NCBI GenBank assembly: GCA_024196135.1
Contig: JAMQCK010000078.1
Span: 22,707-86,706 of the forward strand
From: Pleurotus ostreatus/Saccharomyces cerevisiae fusant
Lineage: Eukaryota > Opisthokonta
Length of the DNA: 64,000 nucleotides
Direction: 5' to 3'
Part shown: in pieces, positions 34,112 through 45,639 of the stretch
How positions within the stretch are numbered: position 1 is the stretch's first letter
Layout: the number at the start of each line of letters is the position of its first letter
Position numbers and translations under genes: made by a program
Notes under the pieces: generated by a model
Seen by the model: the letters and a program-made list of their open reading frames with translations, nothing else
Told to the model about the DNA's origin: nothing
Database searches by the model: none

Positions 34112-35437
34112 ATGGACGCTCTCAAGGCCGAAATCGCGACAAAACGGAAGGCCATCGAGGTGGATGGGCGCCCCTCAAAGTACATGCGCCGGGGGGACCT
34201 CGAGCGGTTGCGCGAGCAGGAGGAAGCGGCGAAGAAGGCTGCAGAGAGGGAGGCAAAGGAGAAGGAGAAGCAGGCCGCTGCAGAGAGGGCCAGGGCGGCT
34301 TACAAGTCCAAAGAAACTGTACGTAGTGTATTCAAGTTCAATGACATCGTATCGACGTGAACCCAGACCCAATCGCCTTCTCGTTCGTCGAGCGTCAACC
34401 CGGGCACACCCTCAAATGGGGAGCGCGCAGGCTCTGTACCTGCAGCCACCGGCGAAGCGTTCAACATCTCCATTGAAGAGACCATTCGTCGGCTCCGTCA
34501 GAAGGGCCAACCAATCCGTTTGTTCGGCGAGACCGACCGAGACAGGCGCCTGCGTCTACGCGCCCTTGAACTCATCGAGGAGCGCGGCCATGATCGACAA
34601 GGCGGGCAAAACGACTTTCGGAAAGCCTTGGAAGACGTGGAGAAGGTCGAGCGAGAGCGACAGAGCAAAGGCGCGCGCGAGAAGGGAAAGAAGAAGGATG
34701 AGTCCGCCGCAAATGCGGTCGGTGTCCTGGACTTGAATCTCATCAAAACCGACCCCGATAAACTGTATCCGCTCATCTACTATGCTCTGAAGCGAACACT
34801 GAAGGAGTGGGAGGAAGCTATGGACGACCGACCAGGTGAGTTTGCGCTCTTCTTCGCTTGACCGTTAGCTCAGTTGGCCCCAAGAGGATGTGAAGCGCAC
34901 AACGCAAGGGAAGCTCGCCGCGGCCACACAGGTGCAATCTGCAGAGTACCTGAAGCCGCTTTTCCGTCAGCTGCGCTCGAGAGTATGTCTTCCTTCACCG
35001 GGACTACACGGCACGCTGACGCATTACACCAGAACCTGCCACCAGACGTGTTAGCACGAATTGCCGAAATAGTACACTTCATGCAAACGAGACAGTATCA
35101 GAAGGCCAATGATTCATATCTGCGCCTATCCATCGGTAACGCCCCTTGGCCTATAGGTGTCACCATGGTTGGGTATGTACGCCGTTTATTGTCACGCGAT
35201 TCGTGAAAGCTGACAACTTGGCAGTATTCATGAACGTTCCGCTCGAGAAAAGATCTCTTCAGATCAGGTGGCGCACGTTTTGAACGATGAAGTCAGCCGA
35301 AAGTACATCCAAAGTCTCAAGAGGTGCGCTAGGTCTACCCGGTTGATACATTGCGGTCGTACTCATCATCACTTAGGCTCTTGACCTTTTCGCAGACCAA
35401 GTATCCACCAGACGATGTATCTCAGCTGATGGGCTAG
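34112..35437 (+). CDS. PRP18: Pre-mRNA-splicing factor 18
   Basis: Six exons, 357 aa: 34112-34318, 34367-34835, 34885-34982, 35033-35172, 35225-35323, 35377-35437. It has the N-terminal SFM-like helix ([19 protein letters not shown]), then the [20 protein letters not shown] segment shared with Prp4. The C-terminal five-helix Prp18 domain includes [26 protein letters not shown]-type helix [20 protein letters not shown], the conserved loop [24 protein letters not shown] (about residues 277-300), and [15 protein letters not shown]. It acts in the second step of splicing, 3' splice-site joining, with Slu7 in the nucleus. It ends a few residues after the domain, as in other fungi. Confidence 0.95.
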
Positions 35438-35812
35438 TCGGGCGTCTTATGCTTGTCTCTTTAAGTGCAGTTGCCGTGATGGTATCGACAGCGAGCTCGC
35501 GTACGTAGCGTCCACATTGAGCGGTTTGCGCATTAGCTATAGCAATTAACGATTATCCTAGTGTATACAAAGCGTACAGAGTGCAAGGGAACAACAATAA
35601 GGATACATCGTCTGAGTCCGGAACGCGTCGTGCGTGGATCGCCGGTCGATACACTGCAACAGGAACGTGTTGGTCGGTCGTCTAAGTGGCTGTCGTCTTC
35701 TTCGTCCAACAAGCGCCTCAGGACCTGGCGGTGGTGGCGTGGCCTACACGCCGGTCCTGGCATCTGTCCGCCTATAAAACGACGTCCCAAAATCTACGAG
35801 ATGGCATGTTAA

Positions 35813-36091
35813 TCAAGGTCGGTCGAGCATCAGAAATATCGCGTACTTTTTGGAGTCCTGACCGCCTTGTGAACCGCTTGGCGCATGTTTCTTTGGCTTG
35901 TCGTAGCTACATTGGAGACCGCGCTCACGGCAGCGGTCACATTGCGGACGCTGTCCGCCGCACTTGACCTTGCGTTCTGCCGAGCAAAGGTCAGTTTTGT
36001 CGCGTTTATCGGCAACAGACGACTCACGTCGACAGCTTTGGCACGCCGCTGCGATGCGCAAACTGGGGTTCACGAAGTTCACTTCACTCAT
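35813..36091 (-). CDS. Very short Zn2Cys6 zinc-cluster protein
   Basis: Two exons, 36028-36091 and 35813-35976, 75 aa. The protein is hardly more than a binuclear zinc cluster: CQSC, RQRKVKCGGQRPQCDRC, then RERGLQC, spacing C-x2-C-x6-C-x6-C-x2-C-x6-C, followed by a basic linker (YDKPKKHAPSG). There is no middle homology region after it. Reading on through a further intron (GTACGC at about 35827, TAG acceptor) adds only FWDVVL before a stop. It is therefore either a decapitated transcription factor or a small DNA-binding protein in its own right. The intron between the second and third Cys is at the same place as in many full-length regulators, including the one at 12-16 kb. Confidence 0.65.
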   Translation of the reverse strand: MSEVNFVNPSLRIAAACQSCRRESSVADKRDKTDLCSAERKVKCGGQRPQCDRCRERGLQCSYDKPKKHAPSGSQGGQDSKKYAIFLMLDRP

Positions 36092-38034
36092 GTCGTCGCC
36101 TGCAATTCACGAAGTCAGCGAGAAGCTCAAGGCCCATGCGAACAATAGCACCTCAATGTGGTATCCGGCGGAAAGGGGAGGATCTCGAGCGCGCACTCGC
36201 GGCCGTTGGGAGGGTAGGGGCTGCGAGCGGTAAGTGGCCTTTTATATAAAAAGCGCTGTGAAGTTCTTTCACCAAAAGGACGTATAGCCGGCTAAGATGA
36301 TCATCGGTTGGTTCTTTGACCAGATCTCACCCGACCAGCGACCGACTGCCCAGCAACGACCGCGGAAGATCCGAAGTCGACCATACCGAGGCGGTTTAGC
36401 AACGCTGAAAAGGCTCCGAACTCGAGCGTGATTTCGTTGTCGGCGTAGCCTCTCCACCATGCAACATACCGCTCCGAGCCAGTGTGACGTACCTTTTCAT
36501 GGCTGATTCCGTGGAAGATTCCGTTGCAATTTGACCCGGTAGCTCACACCCTTCGCAGAGCCAGGCTTGACATTCGCGGGCACGTATGGCGAATGTGGCT
36601 GTAAATTGCCTCCCTCAAGGCCTCGTAGCCCTATCGCCTGTTCATTCGCGAAGTGATAGCTGCGCGCTAGGAATAGCAACGGCCCTCCTGGAGTTGCTGC
36701 GCGTAAACGGAGCTCGGTTCACTGCCACACGTTCAGTGTGCGTGGGTGGCGTCACATCCCCCATCGCAAGAAACACCCGATGGTCGCTCCCTCGTCGAGC
36801 AGTCGACCATCAATTTCCTCCAGTTCCTGCACCATGGCTCTGGATTTGCGGCAAGGCAACGCACGAGGTCGAGTCAGCGTCTCGGAGAGCGACGAGGTCT
36901 ACGTGCCTGCTTGGTAGGCGCTCACGCCGTGCGTCGCTGCCCTCGGGGATCTACACCTGATCTACGCGCATCACAGACACGGGGTTCGAAGTGAACCGAC
37001 GTCGTGGCAACGTCCGCCACATCAACGGCAACCGGGAACTTATCCCGCAGTCTCTTTCACGTCGGCCTCGACAAGGGGCCAAGACCGGGACAACGCGATG
37101 GCGCGCCGCACAGGCAAGAAGTTCTGGCCACCTCGAAACACGCGGCGCGGTTGTCGCGGCGACTGCTGAATAGACTGCTTTCCATAGAATTACTGCGTGC
37201 ACTATACAAAGCTTTCTAGGCTCGGGTCGCCCGCCGCAATGCCGTGACGTACCTTGCCGTGCCTTTCTTCCAGCCTCATAAGATGCTTCACAAAAATGTA
37301 CAAGGTATTTTGCCCTTCCAAACGTGTGTTACCTCGGGCACGCGCGTGTTCAACCATTTTTCTTCCAAATGGGTCAATGGGCCTCGGACAACAAAAGTCA
37401 CGATGTCACAGTGACGTATCCCATCATGATCGCAGATCGGTTTTCCTGCGGTTATCACCGGCTTTGGTTAGGCTTCTTCACATCCTGCACAGGCACTCAA
37501 CTTGCCGGTGAACTCTCTCCTCCCCTGTATCAAATTGTGAGTACCCATTGTCTACCCTCATCCCAAATCGGCTCTCTGGTGAAGACTCGGAAGAACCTGG
37601 TTTCGACTGTCATGCCACGGACATGAACGTCCAACTCCAGGCTTCCAACGTTCAAGCTGCCTCCACTGCAAGGTCATATTCTCACGTATTCCGCGCATTC
37701 TCCGGTATTTCGCAGAATGTTCCCAGTTCCTGTTGGATTTCCATACTACATGTTCTTTCTTGGACCGCGCGCCTCGCTGCTCCGCCTGAGGCGACCGCTC
37801 GGACGATGATGTCGTATAAACGCAGTACCGACCTCGTGGACAGCACTCTGGTGAGCGCGCCAGGCTAGGAACCACTCACATGTACTTGTTCGGCCCAGTG
37901 TACCGGCGAAAGGACCCCGACGCTCTCCAGCTGAGGAGGAACTCGAGGGAGTGGCGCAAACTGCGCAGGGCGTCGGTGTGACAAATCATCCCAGTTTTTG
38001 GCCGGGAAGATGTTCCAATTCTCCCATTCTTGTC
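36092..38034. other. Gene-poor 1.9 kb, possible decayed coding sequence
   Basis: No complete gene can be built. Fragments that look protein-like occur in several frames, for example minus 36497-36679 (NLQPHSPYVPANVKPG) and plus about 37886-37979, where RRKDPDALQLRRNSREW runs to a stop. Intervening frames are closed and splice signals do not connect them. This is compatible with one or more degraded genes; I cannot name the source. Confidence 0.35.
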
Positions 38035-39201
38035 ATGGAAAGTCATGCCGCATGTTCCTTGCAGTGCATCATCGACGATACATTGTCAGCATATCTTGAT
38101 CGCTACCCGCGCTTATTGGCAAATATGACGGCTCATATATCGTGGGGCGTCGTCAATCTGCCAACCGCTTGCTTAGCAGCGTCCCACTCGTCAAGTCTGA
38201 CAACCTCAACACTGCGCATGCCTTTCACGTCACCCTACTCGCCTTTCTTCACCTCCGGCCTTCTCATTCATGGTGCCCCGACAACGCCTGCCTCACTAGT
38301 CGGCACGCCTCCCCTCTCCGACGCCACAGGCTACTTTGGAACGGTACATACAGCAAGTTCGCCGTCGGATGTCGCTCTAGGTTCCTCTGATATATCAACG
38401 CGGGAAGGCTCGGAGACGTACGTGCATCATGCTTGTTCATGATACCATGGGCTGACCCTTCTACTCTGATAAAGCGCATCGCAGATCGGGACATCTACGC
38501 GAGTCTCACCGCCTGATGCTTTGGGACAATCGACCCAAATATCCTGGGATTGCTCTGCGTCCTCTGTCCATCCTTCCCATGAGGCCTTCAGCACGCCAAA
38601 GTTCGGCGGGACGTCCGCGTCGTGCGCTGCATCCCCCTCTACACGAGAGCGGAAACGATCCGATGCATTGGCTGTCCTGGAAGGCGATCGCTCGCGCGCG
38701 TCCGACATTCTTGTCCCGATAGCGTCACCATCAGCCGCAAGCTCGGAGGAGCCGTATCTTCTGCTTAACGCCGAGACACCTGGAACTCCGTCGTCACCCA
38801 GACCGCCGATAGAGGCTGCGGGAGCAGTCACCCAGCTCGACCTCAAGATGGGAGGTCTGAACATTAAGAGACAGCCGTCTACGTCGACCGAGTCGTCGTT
38901 CAACGCAGTCGGTCGTGCGCAGTTGGTGCGGAAGCGCTCGAAGAGCGTGCCGCGCAACCGTCTCAGACGGCGCGATCGTCAGTCGCTTGCAGGGGACCGC
39001 GGGGATCATGGGGAGGGTGTTCTTGCCCAGGGAAGTCTTCGCCACCGCCAACACGCGGCGACCGTCCGGCCCGCGCAAACAAGCCTCATCAGCCGACGTG
39101 CACGCTCAGTGTCCCCGTATCGTCTCGCGTTATCCGACGACTATGTGCCGCTGTCTTTCATGGAGATGCAAACGCCAGAAACCGAAACGGTGCCGCAGTA
39201 A
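38035..39201 (+). CDS. Hypothetical Ser/Pro-rich protein
   Basis: Two exons, 38035-38417 and 38475-39201, 369 aa, joined by a 57 nt intron with a strong GTACGT donor. The product is rich in Ser, Thr, Pro and Ala, with a basic segment (RKRSKSVPRNRLRRRDRQ) and an acidic end (LSFMEMQTPETETVPQ). I recognise no domain. Evidence for reality is the long open frame on both sides of a good intron and composition typical of disordered fungal regulators. Against it is an equally open antisense frame over 38427-38957 and the uncertain start; the frame stays open upstream to 37951 without an ATG, so more 5' exons may exist. Confidence 0.45.
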
Positions 39202-39716
39202 TTACATGTCACCTTGATTTACGGACTGAGAGATGGACTGCCTTGGACTACTCACGGACATGTGGATTTTATGATACCAATACTCAATAGTAGATCGTAT
39301 ACTCCAAATTATTTAATCGGCCAGTAGACGGCACAAATGTGCTACAGACGCTCTGACAGAATGCATTGCTCGGTCATCGAACTCGCTCAGTCCAGCTTCG
39401 GCGGTCCCCGAAAACACGTGCGAGGCCAAGCTCGTCATGGCGATAACATCATAGCGGTGCCTGCGAGTTTGCTGCGAGCGTTCGTCGTCTTGATCGTCTT
39501 CGACACTTGCAGTGCATCACCTCGGTCGCAGCACTGCTCTTGCACAGACCGTCATCAACCACCGCCACGAAGGCTCAGCGCCTGCCTTTTATTCCTTTGC
39601 CTTGCCTTTGCACTTCTTGCACGATAACGCGTACATCCATAACGACCGCCTCACCATTACCGCTCCTCGACTAGCGTCCCAACAACACCGAACGACGCGT
39701 TCACGACCTCGGAAGG
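39202..39716. other. Intergenic, no gene seen
   Basis: 515 nt between the hypothetical protein and the MARVEL gene; 3' flank and promoter. Confidence 0.45.
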
Positions 39717-41251
39717 ATGGATTTTCTTGAGAAAGTGAAGGATGGGCTGGCGAAGGTGGTGCCGTCGAAGGGTCCCAAATCGTCTGGATTATCCGGTGGA
39801 ATAAGCAGTGGGCATGGGATGATGGCAGTCGAAGACAACGTGAGCTCCCCTCCTGATTGCACCTTTAGTCTCTCCTCCCATCCCCCTCTTCGACCGCTGG
39901 GCACAAGCAGAACGGTCCTTCCCCGTCCGCTGCGCAGCCATACCGTCATCAATTCCTCTGTTACGTAATCGTATGTTGCTCTCCCTCTTGCATGGCGGAG
40001 CACAGTGCTAGTGCAGGCCAGCTTGCCCTCCTGCTTCTCGTCCCCCTTATCTGGGTCTTCACATTATGGGTCCGTAATGAGAGAGTTCAAGACAGTTTGC
40101 TGACGCGAATGTTTGTGTAGATGATCGTCTCCAAACCCACCATTGTGTTCCATGCCTCTCAAGTCTTCTTCAACTTCCTCGCCATGGCGTGTTTCGCCAG
40201 TGTAGCTGCATTTCAAGCGAAGTGGAAAGTTGGGCCATGTGCGTGTCTTGTTCTTTCCATACGTGACGCGTCTGACCATCCCGCAGCTGGTCTCAGCGGG
40301 TTCGCGCTGTTCGTCTCCATCGCCGGCATCTTCCTGTCCCTCTTCATGCTCCTTGTCCCTGTGATATACGAGAAGTACGACAAGATGACCAGACTCGCGC
40401 GCGCCTTGAAGGAGGCTCGCGTCGGCTTCATCCTCACTGGCGTTGGCAACGCGTTCAGTCTGTTGATCGCGTACGTGTCACGTGTCACGCAAGTTGTGAT
40501 CGCGCTCAACTTACGCAGGTTCATCGTTACGATATCAGCTTGGACGGAAGCGGGTTGCAAGAATGCAGACAACGATCCCAACGCCGACAAAGGAGATGAC
40601 TTCAAGGACGGACTTCCTGGGTGGTGCAACACGAAGAAGGCGGCTGCTATATTCTTCTGGCTAGCCTTTGGTATGTACGCCCACAAGCAATTCAGTGCCC
40701 TGCTGATGCCTTGCTTAGCGTCATGGCTTGCATCCTTAATCCTGCTGATACTTTACTGGCGCTCAGGAAAGCTACATACCGGACCGCGCGATCCTCCCTT
40801 CCAGCGGCCCGACGTCGACGAGGAAGACGAATTCGACGGACAGCCCGATCGCGACGAGGAGAGCTCCTACCATCAGATTCCGCCTGTGCGAACGTCTATG
40901 GTGACGGCTCCCACTCGTTACGACAATTCGAGCTCGCCCACCTCGCCGTTCTCCGACAACAATCGCTACCAGCCCGCGAGCAGCTTCGCTCCGGCTCCCG
41001 CGGCGGCGCGCCCTAGCATGGATGCATACGGCGCGTTCAGTGACCCTGCCCCCACAGGCTTCGGTGCGTCGCCGGCTGGCACGCCGGGATATAGCCCGAG
41101 TGGACCACCTGTGTTACCGGAGCCTGATGTTGGCCCGCGGGTTAGCCGTACGATGCAGTATGCTGATCCGTATGCGGCCGTACGCGCGAGCCTAGTGGGT
41201 GGTCAGCAGAACACGCCACCAAGTTATGAAAGCTATACGGGCTATCGCTAG
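39717..41251 (+). CDS. MARVEL-type four-TM protein with cytosolic tail
   Basis: The core model has exons 40121-40238, 40287-40470, 40519-40670 and 40719-41251. Four hydrophobic segments are clear: VFHASQVFFNFLAMACFASV, FVSIAGIFLSLFMLLVPVIY, VGFILTGVGNAFSLLIAFIV and AIFFWLAFASWLASLILLIL. Between TM3 and TM4 is a loop WTEAGCKN and a second Cys (WCN), typical of fungal MARVEL/SUR7-like tetraspan proteins. A 150-residue acidic then Ser/Pro/Tyr-rich tail follows. A 41-codon first exon (39717-39839) can be joined in phase across a 281 nt intron, giving 369 aa; otherwise translation starts at 40121 (328 aa). Three internal introns are each exactly 48 nt. It is probably in the plasma membrane or endosomes; function unknown. 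Confidence 0.78.
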
Positions 41252-41864
41252 TGCGCTGAAATCATGGCGCACGGGAGCTCTACGAGTTCTGTACAATCTA
41301 CGGTCAGGTCAGGACAATGTTGCATTACCTACGTACTTATCGACGCTTATGATAATCGCCATGCAGTGGCCCTACCGGTTTACTGGACGCGTGTAACTTA
41401 CTTCTTATACGGATGAGCATAATTTATTATCGTCATGACATCGACATTGCTTTCGTCTACCTGCGAATGATGCCACGGGTGCTCTTGACGCACGAGCACC
41501 TCGCTGCGAGTTATGTGCACTGGTGTCGCAGCTTGAGCGTTGTGAGCCCGAGCGGTGTTTTAGTGGACGGTTCGTCATTCTCTGATCACGTGCTCGCTCC
41601 CACTTCTCCAATCCGATGGCTCAGACGCCGCGCAATGGCCACGGCAAGGCCACGGGCGCTTATGTGCTCAGCATTCAGTTGAACAGGCAGGTAGCCGTCC
41701 TTCCCGCGGTAGCGGGTTTCGGGCTTGCGGAGAAGATGGACCTTGAGGGTTGTGCGTGAGCCCGGGCGTCGCAATTCGTAGCAAACTCCGTTTCCAATCG
41801 GCGTGACCGGCCGTAGGAGCAATATATAGGGGAAGGGAAGATCTCTGTCTTCAGCGATCCCATT
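41252..41864. other. Intergenic, no gene seen
   Basis: 613 nt between tandem plus-strand genes. The last part holds a TATA-like AATATATAGG at 41821, close to the decarboxylase start. Confidence 0.45.
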
Positions 41865-43879
41865 ATGGTTTTGGACATCGAGGAGTATGTGTTCCTTATC
41901 ATGCCCGAGTCGATGCTTGACGGATCCTCGTCTATCAAAGGTTCAGGAAGGCCGGCTACGCAGCCATCGATCAGATCTGCGACCACTTTTACTCGCTGCA
42001 GGAGCAACCGGTGGTCGCAGCTGTCGAACCTGGCTACCTAGCCAAGCTTATTCCAGGCTCTCCGCCACAAGAGGGGGAACCTTTCGAGAATATCGCTGCT
42101 GATTACAAGAGATGTATATTGCCGGGGATCACCCACTGGTCGCACCCTTCGTTCTTCGCGTACTTCCCGACGGCATGCACCTTCGAGGGCATCCTTGCGG
42201 ATCTCTATTCGTCTGCTGTGTCCAACCCCGGGTTCAACGTTCGCACTTCCATTCGAAGCGTACGAAGACGACCGTATTGACTTACTTTCAGTGGATCTGC
42301 AGTCCGGCATGCACCGAGCTCGAAGTCATTGTCATGGACTGGGCTGCGCAACTCTTCGGTCTCGATAAGGCCTTCTTGAACAGCAGCACCTCTGGCGGTG
42401 GGTGCTTGCAGGTACGTAACTTCTATGCGAAGTCCGTTCACCCAGGCTCATGGTAGTTCAGACTACGGCCTCGGAATCAGCTCTCATTGCCGCCGTGGCC
42501 GCTAGGAACACCTATATGGATTCCCATCCCGAGGCACGCCATGAGGATCTAGTCATGCTATGCACTACTCAGACGCACTCGCTTGCGCTGAAGGCCGGGC
42601 GCGTTCTTGGTCTCGCCGTGCGCACTATCGACGTGGATGCGAAGGACGCGTACGGGCTCAGAGGCGAAGGGCTCGCTCAAGCGATAGCTGATGAACAGGC
42701 GAAGGGACATCGCCCATTTTTCCTGAGTGCGCTGCCTTGCTACGAGTCACCTTTCAGTACTTACCTTTGCTACAGTCGCCACAATCGGCACCACGTCCTC
42801 CGGTGCTATTGATAATGTCGCCGAGATACGCGAAGTGGGTGAGTGGATCATTTTAGGCTGCTGTGCATAACCGATGCTTAGGCTTTCGTAGTCAGCGGTC
42901 ATCCTGATATATGGCTGCATGTCGATGCTGCTTGGGCCGGAGTCGCGCTATCTCTGCCTGAGAAGCGCGAGCAGTTGTTCCTTGCTGATATCAATCACGC
43001 CGCCAAGTCCCTCTGCATCAACTTCCACAAAGTGAGTACAGAGTTCTCTCCCTCAATAGCGTCCTCACCATCTATGCAGTGGGGCTTGGTGAACTTCGAC
43101 TGCAGTACCCTTTGGGTCCGGAATCGGTTGACGTTGACTCAAGCGCTTGACGTCACGCCATTGTATCTACGGACGAAGGAAGCAGAGGCTGGTATGTCTT
43201 GCATGCTGTATATGCCCTTCTTCCTCTCATGCAATAATCCTAGGTGCGGTCACTGACTTCCGCAACTGGCACCTTGCGCTCGGTCGTCGCTTCCGTTCAC
43301 TCAAGCTCTGGTTTGTTCTCCGGTCGTACGGCGTGGAAGGGTTCCAATCGCACATCCGAAAGGCAGGTTTCGTTCGCGCTCTTTTGGCGTACACCATTCT
43401 CTAATGCTTCTCAGGGCATCGCTATGAACGACGTCTTCGTGTCACTCATCAAGCAGTCAAAGCGACTTGTACTTGCCGCGCCGCCTTCGCTTGCCTTGAC
43501 TGTGTTCCGCATGGTCCCCGCTGCGTGGCAGAAGGAAGCGGAGCAGGTCAAGATAGAGCAGCCTGCAGTCTCAAAGGCTGCCGACGAGGCTGTCGTTCAC
43601 GCGGCGTCCGAGCTTACGGAGTCGAAGACGCCCAATGCACTCACGCAAGCTTTATGGGATCGTCTGGACCGCCGCCGCGGTGAACTTTTTCTATCACAGA
43701 CGTCCTTGAACGGTGTGCACTGTGTGCGCTTCGCGGTGGGTGCTGCACGGACGGAGGTGAGTGTGTCTTTTATTGATCTTGCGCAACGCCTGACGCTTGC
43801 GCAGGAGGAGCACATTCGGCGCGCTTTTGCTATTATAGAAGAAGAGGCGGCGGCTGTAGCCGCAGAACTAGATGTTTGA
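41865..43879 (+). CDS. Aromatic-L-amino-acid/tyrosine decarboxylase-like PLP enzyme
   Basis: Ten exons, 517 aa, from 41865 to 43879. It is a group II PLP decarboxylase. Blocks in order: [78 protein letters not shown], the ring-stacking His in [26 protein letters not shown], the PLP-binding Asp in [10 protein letters not shown], and the Schiff-base Lys in [13 protein letters not shown]. It then has [16 protein letters not shown] and a C-terminal small domain. It should decarboxylate aromatic amino acids such as Tyr, Trp or DOPA. Relative to the usual NAHKWLLVNFDCS, the residues beside the Lys differ slightly. Intron 8 (43363-43414) appears to use a GC donor; the GT alternative adds three residues that the family lacks. 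Confidence 0.93.
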
Positions 43880-44488
43880 AGACATCTTCATCTGCCCTGC
43901 CCGCCACCAATTCGACTCCAGATGTAACAATGTATGGGTTTATCAGCTCTCTCAAATGGTTCACTTGTGTCACTTATACTCATCTCGACCGGTCCACGCA
44001 AAGTTGGGGATATACGACGTCGAAGGTAAGGCTTTCTGCAGTCTTCATCCAACGCTTCAAGGTGCGCCATGTCATCATGTCACCAGCGCCTCCACTCGTA
44101 GCTGGGCCTGAAGTCGCGTTCGACGGAGTCTTATCGCGGTCACCTGCTGAGCACCTGACGAAGCCCAAGTTCAACAGGCCCAAGCGGCGTGACTTTGATG
44201 AGAGCCAAACTGACTTTGACATGCTGTCCGGCCTCAAGTTGGCGCTTGACAGGTAGGAGCCCGACCAGAGGATATATACCGTTGACGCGTCGATGAGCAC
44301 CGTTTCCGCCTGTCGCCCATCTGCTACTATACAGTGTGAGTTATCGTTCTCGATGGCTTTGGCGTTCAATAATGACGAACATCGTTCTGCAGCTACCTAG
44401 TCGCCCGCTTGGCAACCCATTCCTTTGTTACAAGGTGAGCGAGCCTTCAGCGATCTCCAATCGCACGCTGATGGTTCTGGCAATGCAG
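43880..44488. promoter_or_regulatory. Promoter and spliced leader of the secreted Cys-containing gene
   Basis: 609 nt with a TATA-like GATATATACC near 44270. A leader intron (GTGAGC at 44435 to GCAG at 44488, 54 nt) ends exactly before the ATG of the next gene. A plus-strand frame at 43876-44256 has no domain and is not called. Confidence 0.5.
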
Positions 44489-45346
44489 ATGTTCACCCTC
44501 AAGGCCGTCCTCCTCTGTTCCGTTGCAGCGATCAGCGTCTCCACTACCGTGGCAGCGCCAGCTTGCACAACCAAATGTGCGCCACAGTTGTGCTTCATTT
44601 TTACTCCGCTTATCTTAGGCATGGCTGCTCACAGTCGCTGGTGGCGTCAACAACGTTGTCGAGGGACCACGTCTCAACGACGTCGATAGGACCTATATCT
44701 GGTGCGCGCTTGGCCTCTGGACGTCTTGCTCTCACTAATCAATACTTGCAGCACGGACGGTGTACTTCGGCCCGTACCAATGATGGTCGACGGACATTTC
44801 TGCCCTGACGAAGACCTACCCAGTGATCCCGCCAGCTTTCCGATGGCCACGCAGGATGTTGTAAGGAGTCGGTTCAGCCCCGAGCAGCGCATGCAGGTAC
44901 GAGAACAGTCTTGCGCCAAAACATCGCTGACTCCCGTGTGTAGATCTGCCAAGCCGCGAAGCAGATGAACTGTGGAGATATGCAGGGTCTGGATGCTACT
45001 AGTCGCAGAGTACGTAGACGAGGTCGTCTTTCGATCCGACGCTGACAAGGGGTGTTCAGGTGTGCACCCTTCGCCAGAATGGTCGGCACGACCCCGTCAT
45101 CAATCTTGACGGTGCAGCTGCAGACGCCATGCTGAACATGGCGCTGTCCTTTGGTACGCTTGGCGATTGCATCGTAACGAGCTATACTCATCGTCCATGC
45201 AGCCACGGGGTCTGGCTCTGCGCCAGTGCCCGCGACAACGATGTCCTCCTCGAGTGAAAGTTCTGAGATGACTGAAACGACTATGCTCCCTGTCACGGCA
45301 TCGGACTCGATGCCGGGGTCGTATACCATGACGGCCAGCCTTTAAG
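44489..45346 (+). CDS. Secreted protein with paired cysteines and Ser/Thr-rich tail (unknown)
   Basis: Six exons, 200 aa: 44489-44576, 44635-44701, 44752-44896, 44944-45009, 45060-45153, 45203-45345. It opens with a signal peptide (MFTLKAVLLCSVAAISV) ending before PACTTK. The mature part includes GGVNNVVEGPRLNDVDRTYI, a Cys-spaced stretch (DGHFCPDEDLP, ICQAAKQMNCGDM, VCTLRQNG) and DGAAADAMLNMALSF. The last 47 residues are rich in Ser, Thr and Met and could be O-glycosylated. No family is recognised. All six exons join in phase, and the 3' end is well defined. The boundary of intron 1 (58 nt) is the least certain, because other acceptors at 44618 and 44634 compete. Confidence 0.68.
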
Positions 45347-45573
45347 TGGCGGAGGTGCCCAAACGGGTGCGCTAGCGGCCAGAGCTGCAGCATCTTGATC
45401 CACGAACACATCGTGGTGGCCATAGTCGATAGGATAGACGCTCAATTCCACTCTTTTGGTTGTTTAGGAAGTACAGCGTTTCTCCTGAGAGGGCACAATG
45501 AGTTGAAGGCTCAAGAGAGAGAAACGTGGAAGCGCTCGCGAGTTGTGGGTCCAGGCTCGGGCCGGGTCGGCCG

Positions 45574-45580
45574 TATAAAA
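45574..45580 (+). promoter_or_regulatory. TATA box of OLA1
   Basis: TATAAAA 60 nt ahead of the first in-frame ATG (45640) and about 170 nt before the conserved start (45751). This spacing would place the transcription start near 45605, so both ATGs would be in the mRNA. Confidence 0.55.
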
Positions 45581-45639
45581 CCCCAATTTCCGGCGAAAAT
45601 TTCCGGGTCCCTCCACTTTCCTTTTCTCATCCAGGCCAC

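Noticed and set aside
38427..38957. A 176-codon minus frame opposite the Ser/Pro-rich hypothetical
   Set aside because: The plus strand frame is longer and spliced with a strong donor; still, the locus is only weakly supported either way.
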